DNA of 64,000 bases from an uncultured Lachnospiraceae bacterium (GTDB taxonomy: Bacteria > Bacillota > Clostridia > Lachnospirales > Lachnospiraceae), in contig CAJUBE010000002.1 of NCBI GenBank assembly GCA_910584725.1, positions 62,001 through 126,000 of the forward strand, written 5' to 3'. Shown piece after piece: positions 17,466-26,520 of this stretch. The number at the start of each line of letters is the position of its first letter. Position 1 is the first letter of the stretch. The notes beneath the pieces are model-generated. The model worked only from the letters and a program-made list of their open reading frames with translations. It made no database searches and was not told where the DNA came from. A program made the position numbers and the translations under genes.

Positions 17466-18541
17466 TTTGTCAAACATGCCTTTCTGTAAGTCTCTTCCAG
17501 CTTCTGCAGATGAATCCTTAAACTGTATTTCTGCTCCGCCGTTTTCCTTGCCAGTTCTCCCATGCTGCGGCATAATGTCTCATCCTGTAAAAGCTCACTG
17601 ACATCTTCCGCCATAGCGGTCAGGTCGCCGGGCGTTTCCAGAAAACCGCTCTCTCTATGCGCGATTAATTGCGGGATGCCGCCCACGGTCGTCGTGACAA
17701 TACCCAGGCCATAACCCATAGCCTCCAGAACTGCCACGGGCATACCTTCATTGTAGCTCGGAAAAAGAAAGACCGCGCTCTGCTGTAGCAGCTTCTCTTT
17801 CTCCTGTCCCCGCACCCAACCCGTAAACGTTACGTCGGACAGCAGATTTTTTCTCTCAAACGCCTCTTTGATCTGCTTCATCTGCCCGTCTCCCGCCATC
17901 ACAAGCTGCGCATTCGGGCATTTCCGCTTCACGCTCTCAAAAATGACAGGCATGTCATAACACCCTTTTCTCTCTTCCAGCGCGCCGAGAAACAAAATCT
18001 GATTCTGCCGCCTTCCCTTCAGATCCGGTTTCTCCGGCCAGACACAATAATTCTCTATCACATCAATTTTGTCCGCCGGAACAATCCGCGCTATCTTTTC
18101 CTTCCATTCCTTTGACAGCACAATGTACCGTGTGCATTTCCGATAAACGCTGCGCACCCTCCTCCTCTTGGAAGCGGAAGCGTTCTCGTAAAAGGCGTCA
18201 AATTCCGCCCCGTGAATATGGTTGACCACGGGAATCCCTCTTGACGCGCTCCAAAGGATAAAAGGCATCTTCCGATAAAAGCTGGGCCCGAAGGAGGAGT
18301 GGATATGCACCAGGTCGGGACGGTCTTTCTTAAGCAGCCTGCGAAAAGCCCGATATCCGGCAAACGCCTTTTTCAGCTTGTCCCACTTGCTGCCGTCCTG
18401 ATAGGACTCGATGTAGGTGATGCGGTATCGCTTCTCCAATTCACTTCCCCGGTAACCGTTGACAACAGAGGCGATTCCGCCCTTAACCGCCTTATTCGGC
18501 ACAATCATACATACGTGCAAGCTTCGTCCTCCCTCTATCAT
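17462..18541 (-). CDS. GT4-family glycosyltransferase
   Basis: GT-B transferase of up to 359 aa. N-terminal motif VKGGIASVVNGYRGSELEKR, C-terminal LFLGALEERKGCYDMP, VMAGDGQM and the E-x7-E site YNEGMPVAVLEAMGYG. Start is uncertain: ATG 18541 has AAGG 9 nt upstream, while TTG 18520 has a better GGAGG 7 nt upstream and would give a more usual N-terminus (HVCMIVPNKAVKGG). It follows the priming transferase gene by 122 nt and overlaps the acetyltransferase by 4 nt. It may add the second sugar, which is inferred from position only. Confidence 0.87.
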   Translation of the reverse strand: MIEGGRSLHVCMIVPNKAVKGGIASVVNGYRGSELEKRYRITYIESYQDGSKWDKLKKAFAGYRAFRRLLKKDRPDLVHIHSSFGPSFYRKMPFILWSASRGIPVVNHIHGAEFDAFYENASASKRRRVRSVYRKCTRYIVLSKEWKEKIARIVPADKIDVIENYCVWPEKPDLKGRRQNQILFLGALEERKGCYDMPVIFESVKRKCPNAQLVMAGDGQMKQIKEAFERKNLLSDVTFTGWVRGQEKEKLLQQSAVFLFPSYNEGMPVAVLEAMGYGLGIVTTTVGGIPQLIAHRESGFLETPGDLTAMAEDVSELLQDETLCRSMGELARKTAEQKYSLRIHLQKLEETYRKACLTK

Positions 18542-18663
18542 GTACCACAGCCTTCATTTCCAAACTGCCTTGAAGTCACCGTTCATTGTCGGCAACCGTT
18601 TATTCTCGCGAGCGGCGAGCCAAAATCGTGCCAGCGTAACCCTTCCGGCGACTGCGCGGTATC

Positions 18664-20076
18664 TCACCTGGATCCCCTGCCGGTCAGCACCACCCACACC
18701 GTCTGAAACAGGATTTTGATGTCCAGCCCCAGCGTCCAGTTGTCGATGTATTCCAGATCCAGCTTCACAACCTCGTCAAAATCCACGATCTCACTCCTGC
18801 CGCTGATCTGCCAGAGCCCCGTGAGTCCCGGCGTCATGCTGATTCTCCGCCTGTAGTGGGAATTATACTGCTCGAACTCGCCCTCCGTGGGCGGCCTCGT
18901 CCCCACCAGACTCATGTCCCCCTTCACAATATTAAAAAACTGCGGCAGCTCGTCGATGCTTGTCTTTCTGATAAATTTCCCGACCTTTGTAATCCGCGGG
19001 TCGTTTTCCATCTTAAACATGAGCCCCTGCATCTCGTTTAACGCTTCCAGCTCTTTCTTTCTCGCCTCCGCGTCGATGTACATGGAGCGGAACTTATAAA
19101 TCTTAAAACGACGGCCGTTTTTGCCGATTCTGGTCTGTGCGAAGAGCACCGGCCCCGGAGAGTCCAGCTTGATGGCTGCCGCCACAAAGGGAGTGACGAC
19201 AACCGTGATCAGGCATCCCACCAGACCGCCCACAATGTCGATCATCCGCTTCACCACCATACGCCTGTAGTCAAAATGGTTGATAGAATAAGTCACCACC
19301 GTAAATCCGGCGAAGCTTCCCACCCGCACTTCCTTGCTGGGCCTTTCTATGATATCAATATTGTAATGGCAGGCCACGCCCATGGACTCCAGATCGTAGA
19401 TGATGTGCTTCACATAGGACATGTCCTCGTCCGGCAGGCTGATAAACACCTCGTCTAACGGCATCTGCCTTGCCAGGGAGAGCACGTTTTCCCTGTTTGC
19501 ATTGATCTCGACGCCCTCCACTGTCTCGCCCTTCCTGTCCTTGTCCACACAGGCTAACGCCACGATCTCATAGTTGATATCCATGGCTTCTCTCAGCTTG
19601 GACAGCGTCTTTTCCAAAGTAACGTCCTTCGTGATTATCATGATCTTGACAATGTTGGACTTGGCCGTAAACCAGACCCGCAGCGCCTTCTTCATAGCAA
19701 GCCGCACCAACCACACGATAAAAATATTCAGAATGGCAAAGTACCCCATCACCAGGCGGGAGACGTCCGCGCCTCTCTGCAGCATGAAAAGGAACGCCAT
19801 GACGGACAGTTCCATAAAGACATTAAATTTGGTGACCGCTATAAATTCAACCAGAACGCCTCTTTTGATAAACTCCCTGTTCCAGTCGAACAGAAAGCTG
19901 TAAATTGTGCAGAACAACAAAAACCCGATACATACCACGAAATGAAGTTCCGGCTCCATAACTCTGGAAAACTTCCGATAACGTATCAGGATGGCGATGA
20001 TGTATGCAAAGGCTATGCTGCACAGATCCGTAAGGAGTAGCAGATAACTTTCGATCAGTTTCATTCTACGATTCAT
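18664..20076 (-). CDS. Polyprenyl-phosphate sugar-1-phosphate transferase (initiating enzyme)
   Basis: Protein of 470 aa of the WbaP/CpsE type. Four or five helices in the first 130 residues, a cytosolic CoA-binding-like domain, a further helix near residue 290 and the C-terminal bacterial sugar transferase domain: KRMIDIVGG, LFAQTRIGKNGRRFKIYKFR, DELPQFFNIVKGDMSLVGTR and PGLTGLWQISGRS. It transfers a hexose-1-phosphate (glucose or galactose in known members) to undecaprenyl phosphate and so starts each repeat unit. It lies at the 5' end of a run of minus-strand genes, just left of the divergent DinJ-YafQ pair, so its promoter should be in 20077-20198. Confidence 0.93.
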   Translation of the reverse strand: MNRRMKLIESYLLLLTDLCSIAFAYIIAILIRYRKFSRVMEPELHFVVCIGFLLFCTIYSFLFDWNREFIKRGVLVEFIAVTKFNVFMELSVMAFLFMLQRGADVSRLVMGYFAILNIFIVWLVRLAMKKALRVWFTAKSNIVKIMIITKDVTLEKTLSKLREAMDINYEIVALACVDKDRKGETVEGVEINANRENVLSLARQMPLDEVFISLPDEDMSYVKHIIYDLESMGVACHYNIDIIERPSKEVRVGSFAGFTVVTYSINHFDYRRMVVKRMIDIVGGLVGCLITVVVTPFVAAAIKLDSPGPVLFAQTRIGKNGRRFKIYKFRSMYIDAEARKKELEALNEMQGLMFKMENDPRITKVGKFIRKTSIDELPQFFNIVKGDMSLVGTRPPTEGEFEQYNSHYRRRISMTPGLTGLWQISGRSEIVDFDEVVKLDLEYIDNWTLGLDIKILFQTVWVVLTGRGSR

Positions 20077-20161
20077 AAAAGTACCTCTCGGTATCTATTT
20101 TACCATATATTTCACAAAACTAATAATTTCTTTAAAAAAACTATTATCATTTATCCAATTA

Positions 20162-20170
20162 TGGTACAAT
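20162..20170 (+). promoter_or_regulatory. Extended -10 promoter for dinJ-yafQ
   Basis: TGG followed by TACAAT (20165-20170) is an extended -10 box 28 nt before the antitoxin start. No good -35 box is visible at 16-18 nt, which is acceptable for extended -10 promoters. The ribosome site GGAGG follows near 20190. Confidence 0.4.
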
Positions 20171-20198
20171 ACTAATACAAAAGCAATGGAGGTGCAAT

Positions 20199-20462
20199 AT
20201 GGCAACATTACAAATTCGTGTAGATGACACATTAAAAAAACAGGCAGACACTCTATTTTCAAGTCTCGGACTAGATACTTCAACGGCAATACGCATTTTT
20301 TTAAATGCAGCTATCGAAAATTCAGGGATTCCTTTTACAGTGCAGCATAAAGCCATTCCCGCTGCTCTTCAGGAGGCCGTTTATGACAGCAGATTCCGCC
20401 ACAATCTGTATGGTCCCTTTGACAGTGCAGAGGAAGCCGTCGCTTCTATGCTGGAGGATTAA
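20199..20462 (+). CDS. dinJ: RelB/DinJ-family antitoxin
   Basis: Antitoxin of 87 aa. The N-terminal ribbon-helix-helix MATLQIRVDDTLKKQADTLF, with LGLDTSTAIRIFLNAAI, is the DinJ signature that binds DNA and represses the operon; the C-terminal part wraps the toxin. GGAGG precedes the ATG. The toxin gene follows after 3 nt. The pair is on the plus strand inside a minus-strand polysaccharide cluster and is richer in A+T than its neighbours, so it was probably acquired separately. Confidence 0.92.
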   Translation: MATLQIRVDDTLKKQADTLFSSLGLDTSTAIRIFLNAAIENSGIPFTVQHKAIPAALQEAVYDSRFRHNLYGPFDSAEEAVASMLED

Positions 20463-20465
20463 TTT

Positions 20466-20744
20466 ATGTACAAAATTCAATATACCAACCGCATGAAAAA
20501 AGATGCAAGACTAATGAAAAAGCGAGGCAAAGACATGAATAAACTTGTCAGTGTACTTGCCCTGCTTGCCAGCGGTAATCCCCTGCCTGTCCAATACAAA
20601 GATCATTCATTAACCGGCAATCTGCAAGATTTTAGAGAATGTCACATAGAGCCCGACTGGCTGCTCCTGTATCAAATCTATGAAGATACATTAATACTCT
20701 CAGCTACTGCAACCGGTAGTCACGCCGATTTATTCGGCAAATAA
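20466..20744 (+). CDS. yafQ: YafQ-family mRNA interferase toxin
   Basis: RelE-superfamily toxin of 92 aa. YafQ proteins cut mRNA on the ribosome. The family residues are present: HSLTGNLQDFRECHIEPDWLLLYQI with His, Asp and Arg-Glu-Cys-His, and the C-terminal SATATGSHADLF with the late His-Ala-Asp-Leu-Phe. It lies 3 nt after the antitoxin gene. The 3' end overlaps the convergent polymerase gene by 25 nt. All expected key residues are there, so it looks active. Confidence 0.92.
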   Translation: MYKIQYTNRMKKDARLMKKRGKDMNKLVSVLALLASGNPLPVQYKDHSLTGNLQDFRECHIEPDWLLLYQIYEDTLILSATATGSHADLFGK

Positions 20745-21952
20745 GGTCTGGCTTCGCACCCCATCATCATAAGCAGATAGTTCCTGCCGATATAGACAGA
20801 GATCAGATGCGCTTCCACCACTGTGTACACCGCAAACATCACAAAAAGCGCAAGCCCGCAGGCATCCCGCCTGCGCCAGAGACGCCACAAAAGAAACAGA
20901 TTCGCCGTCACATACAAAATGCCCGGAATCACGCCATATCGGTAAAACACTTTGACCCATCCCATGTCAAAATAATAGTTCATGTTGTTTTCACAGGAGA
21001 ACGCCGACCATGTCTGAATCATGCCGTCATTGTTGTCCGAATCCGTCAGGGATATAATCCTGCCGTTGATATGGCGGTCAATCTTGCCCAACAGCACGAT
21101 ATGCTCATTGTCCCGGGGATTGCAGAAGAAAAACTCGTTCCACTGTGCGTCCCTCACCCGCTGGGCGCAGACTGCGGCATCCACGGAAAATGCAATACAC
21201 AAAAGAAATACCAGCAGACCGCAGACATAGAAGACCGTCCTCTTCCGTAAGCCCTTCGCAAAAGTAAAAAGACAGGCGCCCAGAATAAAAGCCGCCGTAA
21301 TCAGCATACTTGTCTTTGAGCGGGTCAGCAGGTAAACGCCCCCATTTAACAACATCAAGAAGAGATAACTGTACCATTTCATCCGATCAAACCACACATA
21401 GACGCCCAGCGCCGCCAGCATAAAAAACATGCAGGACAGCGCGTTAGGATGTCCCATCCCAAGCGTATAGCGGGTTTCCTCCGCCGCCGCCTCGCCGATA
21501 TAGCGGGTGGTTTCCGCCGCCTCATGACCGAAAACCTGTGTCAGACTGATATCCCCATAAATCCCCGTCACGGAAAGAGCCACGATGGCAAGACAACCCG
21601 CCAGCGTCACATAGAACGTATATTTCAGCGCTTCCTTTAACGGAATGCCCTTGCAGGCCGCCACAAAAGTCACAATGCGGATGATATCGTTGGCTCCGGT
21701 CACACGGTAAGAGATCAGGCCCACAGCTTCCATCACAAAAATGAGCGCCCACTCCCACCGTTCATAGCTCGTGAGAAGAAGCTTGCACGCAAACAGAAGA
21801 AAGGTCAGGCGGAACAAATACCCCTCGATGGGATTGATATAGCTGCTCTTGTCGATAATCACCATCAGCAGTTCTATGGTCAGTCCGATATAGAAAGTAA
21901 GGCGGGGAACCGGGCTTTCCTCCCGCAGCCGCCTGTAAATCTCCTTTATCAT
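20720..21952 (-). CDS. Wzy-like O-antigen polymerase
   Basis: Membrane protein of 410 aa with about ten helices and a long outer loop near residues 255-320 (CFSC-free, rich in Asp and Asn: TDSDNNDG). The segment GMGHPNALSCMFFMLAALGVY is typical of O-antigen ligase/polymerase proteins. Start ATG 21952 has GGAAGG 4 nt upstream; ATG 21964 is the alternative. It is the second polymerase of the window. Its 3' end runs 25 nt into yafQ from the other side. Confidence 0.8.
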   Translation of the reverse strand: MIKEIYRRLREESPVPRLTFYIGLTIELLMVIIDKSSYINPIEGYLFRLTFLLFACKLLLTSYERWEWALIFVMEAVGLISYRVTGANDIIRIVTFVAACKGIPLKEALKYTFYVTLAGCLAIVALSVTGIYGDISLTQVFGHEAAETTRYIGEAAAEETRYTLGMGHPNALSCMFFMLAALGVYVWFDRMKWYSYLFLMLLNGGVYLLTRSKTSMLITAAFILGACLFTFAKGLRKRTVFYVCGLLVFLLCIAFSVDAAVCAQRVRDAQWNEFFFCNPRDNEHIVLLGKIDRHINGRIISLTDSDNNDGMIQTWSAFSCENNMNYYFDMGWVKVFYRYGVIPGILYVTANLFLLWRLWRRRDACGLALFVMFAVYTVVEAHLISVYIGRNYLLMMMGCEARPYLPNKSA

Positions 21953-22002
21953 AGTTCCTTCCATTCTGAAGCGCTTTCCGCCAGTGCTTCGGTTCCGTCT
22001 TT

Positions 22003-22944
22003 TTACCGCCGCAGTATTCGCGCCGCCGCACCGTGCACCTTACGCAAATACTGCTTCCCCGCAAGTTTCATTCGCTTCCATAAAATCCCCGCCGGGCCAA
22101 TCTCCGGGGCAATCAGGAAATCGTACTCCTCCCTGTGCTCCCGCAGATAAGCCGGAAAACTGTCGTCAATCGGCACCCGCACAAACTTTGCGTCCCGGTC
22201 GAAAATATCCTCGCCGCAGAGCAGCCTGTCCACCGCCTCATTTAGATAACGCTTGGTATTGTATTCTGAATGGGCCGCCGCCTGCACCTTCACACCGATA
22301 CGCTTCGCCACATCCCGCTCGCCGTCGCCGCCCATATAGCCGAAATGCCACCCGCCGTCCGCCACGCGCACGCTGCGCCTATCCTCCGGCGACACTTCCC
22401 GCAGATACACGATCCCTTCCTCCGGCAATTCCGCGAAACTGCAAATCTTCGTGCCGAGCCACTGTCTTCTCTCCACACCCGGAAACTCCCCCGTGATGGA
22501 CAAAAGATTCCCGGACACCTCCTCCATATTCAAAAAGCAGTAGAACATCCGCTGCGCCAGGTGATACACTTTTCCCGGATCAAACGCTTCGATCAGCCGC
22601 ACCAACGTCTTCGGATTCGGAATCTCGTCCACGTCGCTGAAAATGATGATATCCTCCGGCCTGCAGTCGGAAAGTCCCCGAATCAACTGATTCTTCTGAA
22701 ATTTATCCCGCTCGTGGGTCGTAACCCCCTCCAGCGGCGAGTTCTCCACTGCCACATACCGTATCTTTTCCTCAAATTCCGCAAAAAGCTGCCTGTTCTC
22801 CGCAAAGATCATCCGCTTCGGCTCCCCGGAAAACGTGACGGAAGCCTCCTCAATCACAAAAAAGTCCACATAGGGCGCCATAATCTGCATACGCAGCTTC
22901 AAAATATCCAGCTCATTAAAAAAGGGGACGCAGTCATATATCAT
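22003..22944 (-). CDS. GT17-family glycosyltransferase
   Basis: Transferase of 313 aa related to GT17 (the eukaryotic MGAT3 beta-1,4-GlcNAc transferase family). Seen: MIYDCVPFFNELDILKLRM at the start, EDIIIFSDVDEIPNP with the D-x-D metal site near residue 105, and GGWHFGYMGG. AAAGGAT lies upstream of ATG 22944. It sits between the polymerase and the DUF5672 gene, 21 nt from the latter, so they are co-transcribed. It probably adds GlcNAc or a similar residue as a branch. Confidence 0.85.
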   Translation of the reverse strand: MIYDCVPFFNELDILKLRMQIMAPYVDFFVIEEASVTFSGEPKRMIFAENRQLFAEFEEKIRYVAVENSPLEGVTTHERDKFQKNQLIRGLSDCRPEDIIIFSDVDEIPNPKTLVRLIEAFDPGKVYHLAQRMFYCFLNMEEVSGNLLSITGEFPGVERRQWLGTKICSFAELPEEGIVYLREVSPEDRRSVRVADGGWHFGYMGGDGERDVAKRIGVKVQAAAHSEYNTKRYLNEAVDRLLCGEDIFDRDAKFVRVPIDDSFPAYLREHREEYDFLIAPEIGPAGILWKRMKLAGKQYLRKVHGAAARILRR

Positions 22945-22965
22945 GTGTTATTTTATCCTTTCTTC

Positions 22966-23727
22966 TCACTTTCGCCAAAAGAGTAATGGTCTGACCAAAT
23001 CCTTACACTTCTGCCATCTGACCTTCCACGGATTCTTAAACTGCGGGTACTGCGTGTTTCTGCCGCGCCACTTGTGAAAGAGAAAGGGCTTCTCCACATC
23101 CATGATCTCGGGAATCATATGCTCATGCCCGAAATACTTCGCCACCTCGATGGGCGCAAAGCGCATACCCGCCTCCTCGATCACATTGCGATATTTACAA
23201 CAGAGAAAAATATCCTCGTTATACTCGTCCTCCTCCTCGATCTTTTCCCACTTAAGCCCTGCCTTCGCCGGGAAATCCATCAGCCTTTTGCTGCGGATCG
23301 ACACGCTGTTTCCCACCCGGACAAACTCACCCTTCGCGTCCCGATAAGAGTAATCATTCTGCGGCAGCGGCCAGGGAGAGCCGATGTAATCATAATCCAG
23401 AAACGCGTCCTGCCAGCTCTCGGGATGCACCACAAAGCCGTCCGCATGGACAATCAGCGCATACTCCGTCTTGATGTGTTCCCCTAATTCATACACCATT
23501 TTATAGTTAAACTTATCTATATCATCCAGTTTCGATGTATGGGAATACCGAATGCCTTTCGGTAGGGAAAGCGGTTTTCTGTGGGTAATCAGCACCACAT
23601 CGCCAAAGGTAATCCCCCGCATACTGTATTCCATGGCACGGATCGTCTCATACACATTCACGCTGGTCATCGCCGCCAGTGTCACGTTAGGGAGATTCAA
23701 TTTTCCTTCCACAGTTTGATTCATCAT
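22966..23727 (-). CDS. DUF5672-family putative glycosyltransferase
   Basis: Protein of 253 aa with the DUF5672 features: FNYKMVYELGEHI, ALIVHADGFVV, DYDYIGSPWPLP, GNSVSIRSKRLM and EEDEYNEDIFLC. The family is frequent in surface-glycan clusters and has a GT-A-like pattern (the HADG and EDIF acidic positions), but I know of no proven activity. ATG ATG at 23727/23724 follows AGAGG. A composite hairpin lies just upstream, between this gene and the DUF6056 gene. Confidence 0.8.
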   Translation of the reverse strand: MMNQTVEGKLNLPNVTLAAMTSVNVYETIRAMEYSMRGITFGDVVLITHRKPLSLPKGIRYSHTSKLDDIDKFNYKMVYELGEHIKTEYALIVHADGFVVHPESWQDAFLDYDYIGSPWPLPQNDYSYRDAKGEFVRVGNSVSIRSKRLMDFPAKAGLKWEKIEEEDEYNEDIFLCCKYRNVIEEAGMRFAPIEVAKYFGHEHMIPEIMDVEKPFLFHKWRGRNTQYPQFKNPWKVRWQKCKDLVRPLLFWRK

Positions 23728-23747
23728 ATATTCCTCTCAGCCAACTC

Positions 23748-23843
23748 AGAGAATGCCTGCTCTTTGGGCATTCTCTCATGTAAGATTTAGAAGTTCTTGG
23801 CATCGCGTCCTATGGCGCGATGTCTTTAGAACTTCTTCTTACA
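23748..23843. repeat. Composite hairpin element, unit 3
   Basis: Hairpin 2: AGAGAATGCC (23748-23757) with GGCATTCTCT (23767-23776). Structure 3: TGTAAG (23779) to CTTACA (23843), containing TAGAAGTTCT/AGAACTTCT and a CATCGCG-tcctatgg-CGCGATG top. Hairpin 1 is absent. The stop codon of the DUF6056 gene (23810-23812) lies in the apical TCCTATGG loop. Confidence 0.8.
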
Positions 23844-25372
23844 TTGTCTTTGTGATAATACCGCGCAACCGCCAGATTCATCCAGTTCCCTTCGTCCTCG
23901 CTCAGATCGGTAAAATCAAAGAGGGCCGGCCTTGCGCTGTAGGGGGCGACCACCGCCTCCTTCACATCCTCGTCCGTATAAACCTCATAGCGCGCCATCG
24001 CCTCCTGATAGAAGGTCTGCGCCTCCCCTTTGGCCACGGACCGCAGGGCGGAAATGCTCGTGTACGTGTTCTTGTCCGCCGTAAATACCCAGATGCCAAG
24101 GAGGAGCAGCAAACATACCATGCTCATCCGCTTCCCCGCCCGCTCCAGAAACAGGCCGAGAGCCTCCGCCGCGCTGTCCTCCGCAGTGCCGCCCTGCGCC
24201 GTGCCTCGGGACACATTGCCGACTTTCTTTGCCCTGTCTGTCCCGTGGGAAAAATACCCAAGCCAGTAGGCCGTCACCAGCAAAACCGCCAGATAATACG
24301 TCATCTGGATGATATTATCCACCCTGGAAAGCCCCGTCATACCTACCGCATAGAGCGTGGGCGTAAACATCGCAGAAACCACACAGTACGCCCCCGCCGT
24401 CACCAGGACGGGATGGGAAAAATCTCTCCCCGACGCCTTCATCCGCTTCCACAAAAGCGGCAGAAGCAAAAACCACAAAACCACCACAAACACCGGCGTC
24501 CATCGGATTGCAAACACCCCTGTGTTGTAAAAGGACAGAGCAATCGCCTTCACGGCCGAATATCCCTCATCCATATCAATGCTGCCGCGTTTGCCGTTGC
24601 CAGGGGCGAGGACATTTACCAGAAACCCGGCGCTCCCCGTCAAAAAGGGAATAATAACATATGCAATTTTATCTTTCTTACGAAAAAAGGCATAACAGAT
24701 GAGAAAAGCCATCAAAATCTCCGCCTGTAAACCCGTCACCAGATTGCCGCCGCCCACGATCACAGAGAGGACTGCCGCCGCCGCACAGCAGGCGCAGGCC
24801 CGCCCCGTTTTCTCCGCCCAGAGACTCCCCGAGACGAGCGTCAGCAGAAAGAACCATATGGACTGCATCAGCACATAATGGGTAGACCCATTGTACCAGT
24901 AAATTCCCTCAAAGGGAGCTTCTATCACCTGATAAAACACGAACAGCAAAAGCAGCATACAGAGGGATGCCCCCTCCTTTTCACAGCCGAGCCACCTGAC
25001 CAGAATATGCCGCCCCAGCACAAAGGAAGAGGTTGCGAACATACCGATCATCACAATCGGCACCACCCATGCAATGTGATAGTTAAAATTCATGGGGCAC
25101 ATGCCCATCAGAAAGCAGGATATATAAGTCCCCTGCCAGTCCTGATAGAAGTCCATATTCTGCCGCCACGCCTCCTGCACAGAGGCCGCAAAAGAGCCCG
25201 TCGCCAGAAAGACATCGTGCACCCGCCTGCCGTAATCGTAGTCGTCGATGCACATCACATTATATTTTCCCAGCCAGAGCAGCGGGAACAAAGACAGGAG
25301 CAAAAGCCCTGCCGCCAGAAACACCGCCCGCCTGCCGCTCAAGAAATTTTCAACCTTTTCCCAAACCTTCAT
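23810..25372 (-). CDS. DUF6056-like multi-spanning membrane protein
   Basis: Membrane protein of 520 aa with about 11 helices and a short outer C-terminal tail. Start ATG 25372 (MKVWEKVENFL) follows AGGG. N-terminal acidic pair DDYDYGRRVHD, then DFYQDWQGTY and the EGIYWYNGSTHY segment resemble the outer loops of GT-C glycosyltransferases. It is a paralogue of 38344-39801 (shared WQGT, end region NxAxARYYHKDNVRR versus NQGIAAYYGKRSVRR). Its last residues, SSKDIAP, come from the composite hairpin. Function unknown; a polyprenyl-sugar-dependent transferase is a reasonable guess. Confidence 0.75.
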   Translation of the reverse strand: MKVWEKVENFLSGRRAVFLAAGLLLLSLFPLLWLGKYNVMCIDDYDYGRRVHDVFLATGSFAASVQEAWRQNMDFYQDWQGTYISCFLMGMCPMNFNYHIAWVVPIVMIGMFATSSFVLGRHILVRWLGCEKEGASLCMLLLLFVFYQVIEAPFEGIYWYNGSTHYVLMQSIWFFLLTLVSGSLWAEKTGRACACCAAAAVLSVIVGGGNLVTGLQAEILMAFLICYAFFRKKDKIAYVIIPFLTGSAGFLVNVLAPGNGKRGSIDMDEGYSAVKAIALSFYNTGVFAIRWTPVFVVVLWFLLLPLLWKRMKASGRDFSHPVLVTAGAYCVVSAMFTPTLYAVGMTGLSRVDNIIQMTYYLAVLLVTAYWLGYFSHGTDRAKKVGNVSRGTAQGGTAEDSAAEALGLFLERAGKRMSMVCLLLLLGIWVFTADKNTYTSISALRSVAKGEAQTFYQEAMARYEVYTDEDVKEAVVAPYSARPALFDFTDLSEDEGNWMNLAVARYYHKDNVRRSSKDIAP

Positions 25373-25482
25373 GCAACCCTGCCTTTTCCGATCATTCCAC
25401 ATTCACGCCCGACCGATTTGCACCATCAGCATCTTTTTCCTCTGACACTATGCTGCCATTTCCCTGCCAGCCTCCATGCTTT

Positions 25483-26517
25483 TCATGCCGGATGCGCCAG
25501 CTTTTTCAGCCTTCTCTCCACACCCCGGCCGATCTTACACAGATACGCTTTCTTATAAATATACCACGCACGCAGCTTCATCATCCGAAGTTTTGCGCCC
25601 GCGGGCTTTTTGTTTACGTCCGCATACTTCTTCGAACGCTTTTTATATGCCGCCAGCTCTTCCAGGCACTCTTTATCCGTAAACACCCGGCCCTTCCGAT
25701 CCATATAATGCCATCCCTCGTAAATATTCTGTTCCGACGCCCAGTAACCGTCGGACACATTGTGTCTCGCCCAATACTTCGGCGCCAGAATATACTGCAC
25801 CGTGTCGCTGGTAAACGCCGGAAAGTACGCAAACGACGAGTTCGCCAGCAATAAATAGCGCGCGTTTTTTAATATGGAATAGTCTTTTGCCAGATCAAAG
25901 TTGTAAGCCGGGATACCCGGCAGAAACTTGTTTGCCTCCCTCACGTCGTTCGTGATAATCATAAACTCCATGTCCGGGTTCATTTTCCGCATCTGCCGCA
26001 TTCCCTGTAACCAGTAGCGTTTGCGCAGATAAAGTTCCGGCGAACCCATATAGTCGCTGCAGCGAAGATGCAAAATGCAGAGGTTATCCCGGCTGTACTC
26101 CCTGCAGTCATACGCGGGCTTTACTTTGAGCCATTCCTTAATCTCCGCCTTATGCGCGATAAAATATGCCTCCGCCTGCAGATTTCCGTAGAGGAGCGTG
26201 CCGTCCTCCACCTCGAAAAGCTGCCTGTCAGCATCCGTCACATAGACGCCATGAGTCAGGTCGTGGGTAGAATTGCCCGCAAAGAGCCGGGTTTCCTTCT
26301 CATGGTAAATCTTTTGGTAGTCTTCCTTTTTCGAGGGGACTCCCATGTCCAGATCCATAAAATACAACCCGCAGTCGCTGTGCATATTGTTGGCAAAATG
26401 CTCCGGGTCAAGCACGCTGAACTGATAGCCCTTATCCAGCGCGATACATCTGGCTGTCACATAGAAAAAAAGCTGATTCCCCAGACCGAAGCCTTCCTGC
26501 GTCTCAATCCCTAACAT
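25483..26517 (-). CDS. GT11-like fucosyltransferase, variant GDP motif
   Basis: Protein of 344 aa with the GT11 opening QEGFGLGNQLFFYVTARC and the late ANSSFAYFPAF. The usual HxRRGDY motif is replaced by HLRCSDYMG, so the second Arg and the Gly are lost. A changed donor or acceptor is possible. A basic C-terminal tail of about 60 residues (AAYKKRSKKYADVNKK) may contact the membrane. The ABC flippase gene ends 3 nt upstream, so they are translated from one mRNA. Confidence 0.78.
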   Translation of the reverse strand: MLGIETQEGFGLGNQLFFYVTARCIALDKGYQFSVLDPEHFANNMHSDCGLYFMDLDMGVPSKKEDYQKIYHEKETRLFAGNSTHDLTHGVYVTDADRQLFEVEDGTLLYGNLQAEAYFIAHKAEIKEWLKVKPAYDCREYSRDNLCILHLRCSDYMGSPELYLRKRYWLQGMRQMRKMNPDMEFMIITNDVREANKFLPGIPAYNFDLAKDYSILKNARYLLLANSSFAYFPAFTSDTVQYILAPKYWARHNVSDGYWASEQNIYEGWHYMDRKGRVFTDKECLEELAAYKKRSKKYADVNKKPAGAKLRMMKLRAWYIYKKAYLCKIGRGVERRLKKLAHPA

Positions 26518-26520
26518 TGT

